The notes under the pieces were generated by a model. That model saw only the letters and a program-made list of their open reading frames with translations. It ran no database searches and was not told the DNA's origin. Shown here piece by piece: positions 6,577 through 10,110 of a DNA stretch of 10,110 bases. Source of the DNA: an uncultured Acinetobacter sp. (GTDB lineage Bacteria; Cyanobacteriota; Vampirovibrionia; Gastranaerophilales; Gastranaerophilaceae); NCBI GenBank assembly GCA_946623365.1, contig CAMORE010000076.1, positions 1-10,110 on the forward strand, in the 5' to 3' direction. The first letter of the stretch is position 1; the number at the start of each line of letters is the position of its first letter. The position numbers and the translations under genes were made by a program.

Positions 6577-6623
6577 GTTCTTAAAAAAATACTTTATATA
6601 AGTAATAGGAAAATTGGATTTAA

Positions 6624-7400
6624 ATGGCGTCAATCAATTTTTTAACCTTACTTACAAACCCCTCATTTGGTGCTGCTCCGCAAAAAAATATAGAGATTCA
6701 GAGCAGCAAGCTTCAGGCATTTCAATTTAATGAAACGCCTCATATTCAGGATAGGTTTTTAACAAATCCGCTTTATCAGAATTTTAAGAGCAAGGTTGAA
6801 ATAGAGCAATTAGCAAGATCAAACCCTCGTATTATGCAACTTCTGAAAGAAAACGGAATCCCGTTAAAAGTTAACATAGAAGCTCTGGAAACGTTGAAAA
6901 CAGGACATCTTAAAGACACTCGTATCATAGCGGCAAAGATTGCTTCAAATTTAAAGGTAACTACGAAACAAGAAATAAGTTTAAAAGACATTCAACTTGC
7001 CGCAATGCTTCACGATTACGGTAAAGTTCTTATTCCAAAAGAAATATTAGAAAAAAAAGGAGCCTTAACTTCTGAAGAAAGAAAAATTATGCAGCTGCAT
7101 TCAGAATTTGGTTATGAATTACTAAAACAGCAGGGTGGAATTAATGAAGAAGTTTTGAACCTTATAAAATATCACCATCAAAAACCTGATGAGAGTGGAT
7201 ATCCTGAAATAAAACAAAATTATGAATACAGTATCAATGCACAAATACTAAAAGTTGCTGACATGTATTCGGCATTAACGGAATCTAGAGCTTATCATAA
7301 GCCGTATTCAAAAGAGGAAACTCTTAACATTATTTATAAAGAAGTAGAAACAGGTGCTATTTCGCAAGAGGTATTTGACGCTCTAAAACAAAGTATATAA
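6624..7400 (+). CDS. HD-GYP-like phosphohydrolase domain protein (paralogue 2)
   Basis: This 258-residue protein has the same plan as the divergent gene at 5684-6451. It has an unrelated N-terminal segment with NPSFGA (12-17), then the shared helical region NPRIMQLL and the HD domain. Candidate metal residues are H95 (GHLKDT), H130-D131 (MLHDYGKVLIP), H159 (LHSEFGYELL), H184-H185 and D213. GYP is at 192-194 in HHQKPDESGYP, so the Glu after HH is replaced by Gln as in the paralogue, but the Asp is kept. D213 is in ADMYSAL, again with Ser where HD-GYP proteins usually have Asp. The C-terminal helical part (YSKEETLNIIYKEVETG) follows the HD-GYP pattern. It is cytoplasmic, with no sensor domain. 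The SD is weak (AGGA at 6607-6610, GGA at 6616-6618). Likely a nucleotide phosphodiesterase or phosphohydrolase; substrate unknown. Confidence 0.83.
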   Translation: MASINFLTLLTNPSFGAAPQKNIEIQSSKLQAFQFNETPHIQDRFLTNPLYQNFKSKVEIEQLARSNPRIMQLLKENGIPLKVNIEALETLKTGHLKDTRIIAAKIASNLKVTTKQEISLKDIQLAAMLHDYGKVLIPKEILEKKGALTSEERKIMQLHSEFGYELLKQQGGINEEVLNLIKYHHQKPDESGYPEIKQNYEYSINAQILKVADMYSALTESRAYHKPYSKEETLNIIYKEVETGAISQEVFDALKQSI

Positions 7401-7436
7401 TTTATAACAAATGTTTTCAAATTCATTTAAAATTTA

Positions 7437-7766
7437 TTATTTAGCAAGAGTAGAGTGAACCCCTTCCATAATGTTATAAAAATCTTCTTTTGGCAGCGTA
7501 GACATCGTTTTTAATGCATATGAAAGAATGCTTACTTTGTCATACCATCTTCTTGAATTAGAAATTTTATATAAGCCAAGTACTCTGTCAATACCGATAC
7601 TTACATCTGTTTCATCGTCTTCTTCACGCATTTCCTTAACTTGTTTTACAAACGTTGTTAAATCTTTGGCTAAAGACCTTCTCTTATCTTCATCCATATC
7701 TTTTAGTAAGCTTAATGCTTTTTCAGTATGCTCATCCGAATCGTACCAACGTCTGTTCATCATCAT
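7437..7766 (-). CDS. Small helical protein with two RRWYD modules, function unknown
   Basis: This predicted soluble protein has 109 residues and I do not recognise a characterised family. It holds two copies of one module: RRWYD (5-9) with AL at 17-18, and RRWYD (72-76) with AL at 84-85. Both are spaced by 67 residues and followed by a charged helix (DMDEDKRRSLAKDL and TLPKEDFYNIMEGV). The middle is an acidic linker (EEDDETD, 48-54). The start is one of three consecutive ATGs (7766, 7763, 7760). The SD GGGAGAGG (7775-7782) fits the first, and a TTG further upstream at 7784 would lie on the SD and is rejected. It lies 89 bp downstream of dnaB on the same strand, and has a TATAAT in the gap, so it may be read from dnaB, from its own promoter, or both. 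It converges with the HD gene across 36 bp without a hairpin. Confidence 0.8.
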   Translation of the reverse strand: MMMNRRWYDSDEHTEKALSLLKDMDEDKRRSLAKDLTTFVKQVKEMREEDDETDVSIGIDRVLGLYKISNSRRWYDKVSILSYALKTMSTLPKEDFYNIMEGVHSTLAK

Positions 7767-7795
7767 AATATAGACCTCTCCCAATACACAATTTA

Positions 7796-7801
7796 ATTAT
7801 A
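7796..7801 (-). promoter_or_regulatory. Possible -10 element of the RRWYD protein gene
   Basis: A perfect TATAAT lies in the gap after dnaB, about 30 bp before the start codon. The matching -35 is poor (ATTACT, 17 nt upstream), so this is weak. Confidence 0.35.
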
Positions 7802-7855
7802 TACAGAATGGTAAAATCAGTAATCATACATATAGAGTAAATATAGTAATTTATC

Positions 7856-9250
7856 TTAAAATACATCTGTTTTAATAGGGTTTTTAAATTTAGTAATAGA
7901 ACCCTGGAACAGAAGTTTAACAGTACCGACAGGACCATTTCTGTGTTTTGCGATAATTATTTCTGCTTCGCCTTTATTAGCGGCTTTTTCAGCTTCTTCT
8001 TCGTCTTCATTAGCGTTTTTATAATATTCATCTCTGTATATAAACATTACAATATCAGCATCTTGCTCAATTGATCCTGATTCTCTCAAGTCTGAAAGCA
8101 TAGGACGTTTATCAGTTCTGCCTTCAACTGCACGTGACAACTGAGAAAGAGCAATGATAGGCACATTTAATTCTTTTGCAAGTATTTTCAGCCCTCTTGA
8201 GATACTCGATATTTGCTGCATACGATCTTCCCTGCCGGTTCCTTCTATCAATTGCAAATAGTCTATGACTATTAATCCCAGATTTTTTTCCGCCATAGCA
8301 AGACGTCTGCATTTTGCTCTTAAATCTGTAATAGTACATCCTGCTGTATCATCAATATAAATTTTCGCTTCAGATAAGTTTGCCATTGCCGTTGCAAGTT
8401 TTTCCCAGTCTTTTGCCTGCATATTGCCTGTTTTTAGCCTTTGAGTGTCGACTTCCGCTTCCGAACACATCAAACGTTGCGCCAATTGGTCTTTTGACAT
8501 TTCTAAAGAGAATATTGCAACCGGAACATTAGCTCTTAGGGCAACATTTTGAGCAATGTTAAGAGCAAAAGCCGTTTTACCCATCGCAGGACGTGCTGCA
8601 AGAATAATTAAATCTGATTTTTGAAGACCGTTTGTATAAGTATCTAAATCATAAAAACCTGTAGGAACACCTGTCAGCTGCCCTTTATTATTTGCACGTT
8701 CTTCTATTTTTGCATAAACATCATATACAATATCTTTTATAGAAATAAGGGACTTTGATGCTTTTTGCGACGCTATGTCAAAAATTAATTTTTCAGCCTG
8801 CTCTAACGATTCTTCTATAGGGTTAACATCATATCCTGATGAAACTATCTCGGAACCTGCGTTAATTAAAGAGCGTTTTATTGCTTTTTCCTGTACAAGT
8901 TTTGAATAATATTCTACGTTTGCGGTAGTAATAGTGTTATAACTTAAATCATTTATAAATGCACGTCCGCCTACTAATTCTAATTTTTGATTCATATTTA
9001 AAACATCTGATACAGAAACTATATCAATCTTATCTTCTCCGTTATATAACTGAAGCATAGCTTCATAAACATATCTGTGAGCCGGTTTATAAAAAGATTC
9101 CGGTCTTAAATGTTCAACGATTCTGTTCATACATGACGGATTAACCAAAATAGCACCTAAAATGGCTTCTTCCGCTTCAATATTTTGAGGCATTAATTGT
9201 GATAAATCTTCCGGCGATTGTTTTTTCTTTTGTGCATATGTTGACGGCAT
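7856..9250 (-). CDS. dnaB: Replicative DNA helicase DnaB
   Basis: The hexameric 5'-3' helicase that unwinds DNA at the replication fork and recruits primase. The 464 residues match the normal length (E. coli 471). The N-terminal primase-interacting domain begins at PQNIEAEEAILGAIL (about 21-35). After the linker comes the RecA-type motor with TGVPTGFYDLD, Walker A ARPAMGKT (219-226, K225), SLEMSKDQLAQRL, Walker B LIVIDYLQL (D330), LSQLSRAVE, LRESGSIEQDAD, and the terminal KHRNGPVGTV. An acidic stretch (NEDEEEAEKA) precedes that last motif, a place where DnaB proteins vary. There is no intein at the Walker A site, although cyanobacterial dnaB genes often carry one. The SD AAAGGAG (9261-9267) supports the start. 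Transcribed away from the PLP-enzyme gene and toward the RRWYD gene. Intact and probably essential. Confidence 0.97.
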   Translation of the reverse strand: MPSTYAQKKKQSPEDLSQLMPQNIEAEEAILGAILVNPSCMNRIVEHLRPESFYKPAHRYVYEAMLQLYNGEDKIDIVSVSDVLNMNQKLELVGGRAFINDLSYNTITTANVEYYSKLVQEKAIKRSLINAGSEIVSSGYDVNPIEESLEQAEKLIFDIASQKASKSLISIKDIVYDVYAKIEERANNKGQLTGVPTGFYDLDTYTNGLQKSDLIILAARPAMGKTAFALNIAQNVALRANVPVAIFSLEMSKDQLAQRLMCSEAEVDTQRLKTGNMQAKDWEKLATAMANLSEAKIYIDDTAGCTITDLRAKCRRLAMAEKNLGLIVIDYLQLIEGTGREDRMQQISSISRGLKILAKELNVPIIALSQLSRAVEGRTDKRPMLSDLRESGSIEQDADIVMFIYRDEYYKNANEDEEEAEKAANKGEAEIIIAKHRNGPVGTVKLLFQGSITKFKNPIKTDVF

Positions 9251-9300
9251 GCTATTTATACTCCTTTACATAAGATTAACAATAATAATAAATATAATCA

Positions 9301-9328
9301 ATTATATGTTAAGAGCGGTAAATGTAAA
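9301..9328 (-). promoter_or_regulatory. Predicted promoter of dnaB
   Basis: On the minus strand TTTACA (9323-9328), 16 nt spacer and a perfect TATAAT (9301-9306), giving a leader of about 45 nt. The -35 and spacer are the same as in the promoters at 4359 and 6549. Confidence 0.6.
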
Positions 9329-9385
9329 ATTTTGTTAAATGAAATTTTTGTGTGAATATTTCAAAGAATTTATTACTGTGACTAT

Positions 9386-9414
9386 TTGCACTCAATATAT
9401 ATTTCTAATAAAAT
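9386..9414 (+). promoter_or_regulatory. Possible promoter of the PLP-enzyme gene
   Basis: TTGCAC (9386-9391), 17 nt spacer and TAAAAT (9409-9414) sit about 30 bp before the start codon at 9443. Plausible spacing, modest match. Confidence 0.5.
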
Positions 9415-9442
9415 TTACTAAAGAACATCATTTGGAGAAGGT

Positions 9443-10110
9443 ATGAATTACGATTTTAAAAAAGCCGAAAAAGAGTTGGAAAAAGAATTTGATTATATAA
9501 ATGAAGTCAGAGATTTTAACCAAAGAAAAGTTTTAAATGCATTTTATGATAATAGGGTCGCTCCTGAACACTTTTATACAGTGTCCGGATACGGGCATGA
9601 TGATTTAGGCAGGGAGGTTTTGGATAAAACTTTTGCACAAGTTTTTAAGGCAGAGAAAGCTCTTGTAAGAATTCATTTTGCGTCAGGAACACATACGCTT
9701 GCGTGCGCACTATTTGGGAACCTAAGATATGGTGATAAACTTTTATCTGTTGCGGGTGCTCCATATGATACAATGCAGGAAGTTATCGGAACTGCGGGAG
9801 ATGATGAAACCAAACGTTCTTCTCTTATCGGTAACGGCGTTTTGTATGACGAAGTTCCTTTATTAAATAATTCGGATGTTGATTACAAACAACTTGAGGA
9901 AAAAGTGGATAAAACCGTAACAATGGTTTTAATTCAACGTTCAAAAGGTTATTCAACAAGAAAATCATTATCAATTGATGATATTCAAAGAATTTGCAAA
10001 ATAGTTAAATCTAAAAATCCTGAATGCATTTGTTTTGTCGACAATTGCTATGGAGAATTTGTCGATAAACGTGAACCGTTAGAAGCAGGGGCAGACTTAA
10101 TCGGCGGTTC
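9443..10110 (+). CDS. Methionine gamma-lyase family PLP enzyme ('aluminum resistance protein'), 3' end outside the window
   Basis: Only the first 222 residues are present, open at the window end; the family is usually about 400-420 residues. It belongs to the fold type I PLP enzymes, annotated as 'aluminum resistance' or methionine gamma-lyase-like (Alum_res), found in Cyanobacteria and Firmicutes. Visible hallmarks are VSGYGHDDLGRE (about 48-59), the cofactor-phosphate loop HFASGTHTLACALFG, LSVAGAPYDTMQEVIG, QRSKGYSTRKS, and VDNCYGEF with D200, which should contact the pyridine nitrogen of PLP. The Schiff-base lysine lies beyond the window. The likely reaction is C-S lyase or trans-sulfuration chemistry, but the physiological substrate is not established for the family. 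The start is supported by GGAG (9434-9437), 5 nt before ATG. Divergent from dnaB across a 192-bp region. Confidence 0.87.
   Translation, partial: MNYDFKKAEKELEKEFDYINEVRDFNQRKVLNAFYDNRVAPEHFYTVSGYGHDDLGREVLDKTFAQVFKAEKALVRIHFASGTHTLACALFGNLRYGDKLLSVAGAPYDTMQEVIGTAGDDETKRSSLIGNGVLYDEVPLLNNSDVDYKQLEEKVDKTVTMVLIQRSKGYSTRKSLSIDDIQRICKIVKSKNPECICFVDNCYGEFVDKREPLEAGADLIGG

Noticed and set aside
7401..7436. Bidirectional terminator between HD paralogue 2 and the RRWYD gene
   Set aside because: The 36-bp gap is AT-rich and has no stable inverted repeat with a T-tract.
7732..7938. A 68-codon reading frame across the end of dnaB and the gap after it
   Set aside because: It overlaps dnaB and the RRWYD gene in another frame and encodes a low-complexity product without any recognisable feature.
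8560..8600. Intein in dnaB
   Set aside because: The Walker A region reads straight through (ARPAMGKTAF) and the protein is of normal length.
1..10110. tRNA, rRNA, CRISPR array, insertion sequence or prophage
   Set aside because: No spaced direct repeats, transposase or integrase motifs, or folded RNA-gene signatures were seen on either strand.

Overview
The window is AT-rich bacterial DNA with short intergenic gaps, no RNA genes, no CRISPR and no mobile element. A candidate host is a gut, fermentative relative of Cyanobacteria (Melainabacteria/Vampirovibrionia, Gastranaerophilales type). The hints are an anaerobic pyruvate formate-lyase, an abundant-looking exported SLH protein, a short PerR/Fur regulator, a cyanobacterial/clostridial-type 'aluminum resistance' PLP enzyme, and several lineage-restricted-looking proteins with N-terminal F-G-A/F-R-A motifs. 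This placement is inference, since no rRNA or other marker gene is present.

Layout. Positions 1-2088 (minus) encode a pyruvate formate-lyase that stops before the glycyl-radical domain. Upstream of it on the same strand (2205-2630) is a PerR/Fur-family repressor. It has a near-consensus promoter whose -10 box lies inside a perfect 7-1-7 Fur box. Diverging from it (2850-4274, plus) is an exported SLH-domain protein with high-expression codon choice and a strong rho-independent terminator. Next come a YwqK/MORN-like repeat protein (4443-5687, plus) and an HD-GYP-like protein (5684-6451, minus), which overlap tail to tail by 4 nt. A second, paralogous HD-GYP-like protein (6624-7400, plus) diverges from the first. 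Then follow a small protein with two RRWYD modules (7437-7766, minus), the replicative helicase DnaB (7856-9250, minus), and, divergent from dnaB, the start of a methionine gamma-lyase-like PLP enzyme cut by the window end (9443 onward).

How the parts may work together. The perR-like gene and pfl suggest oxygen/iron-aware control of fermentation, but pfl has its own promoter, so the link is only neighbourhood. The two HD proteins are a recent-looking paralogous pair with altered HD-GYP signatures, and may act in nucleotide signalling or phosphohydrolysis. One of them and the YwqK-like gene share a promoter of the form TTTACA-N16-CAAAAT, which hints at co-expression. The most unusual item is the pfl gene without its radical glycine: either the enzyme is split over two genes, with the second lying just outside the window, or the copy is truncated.
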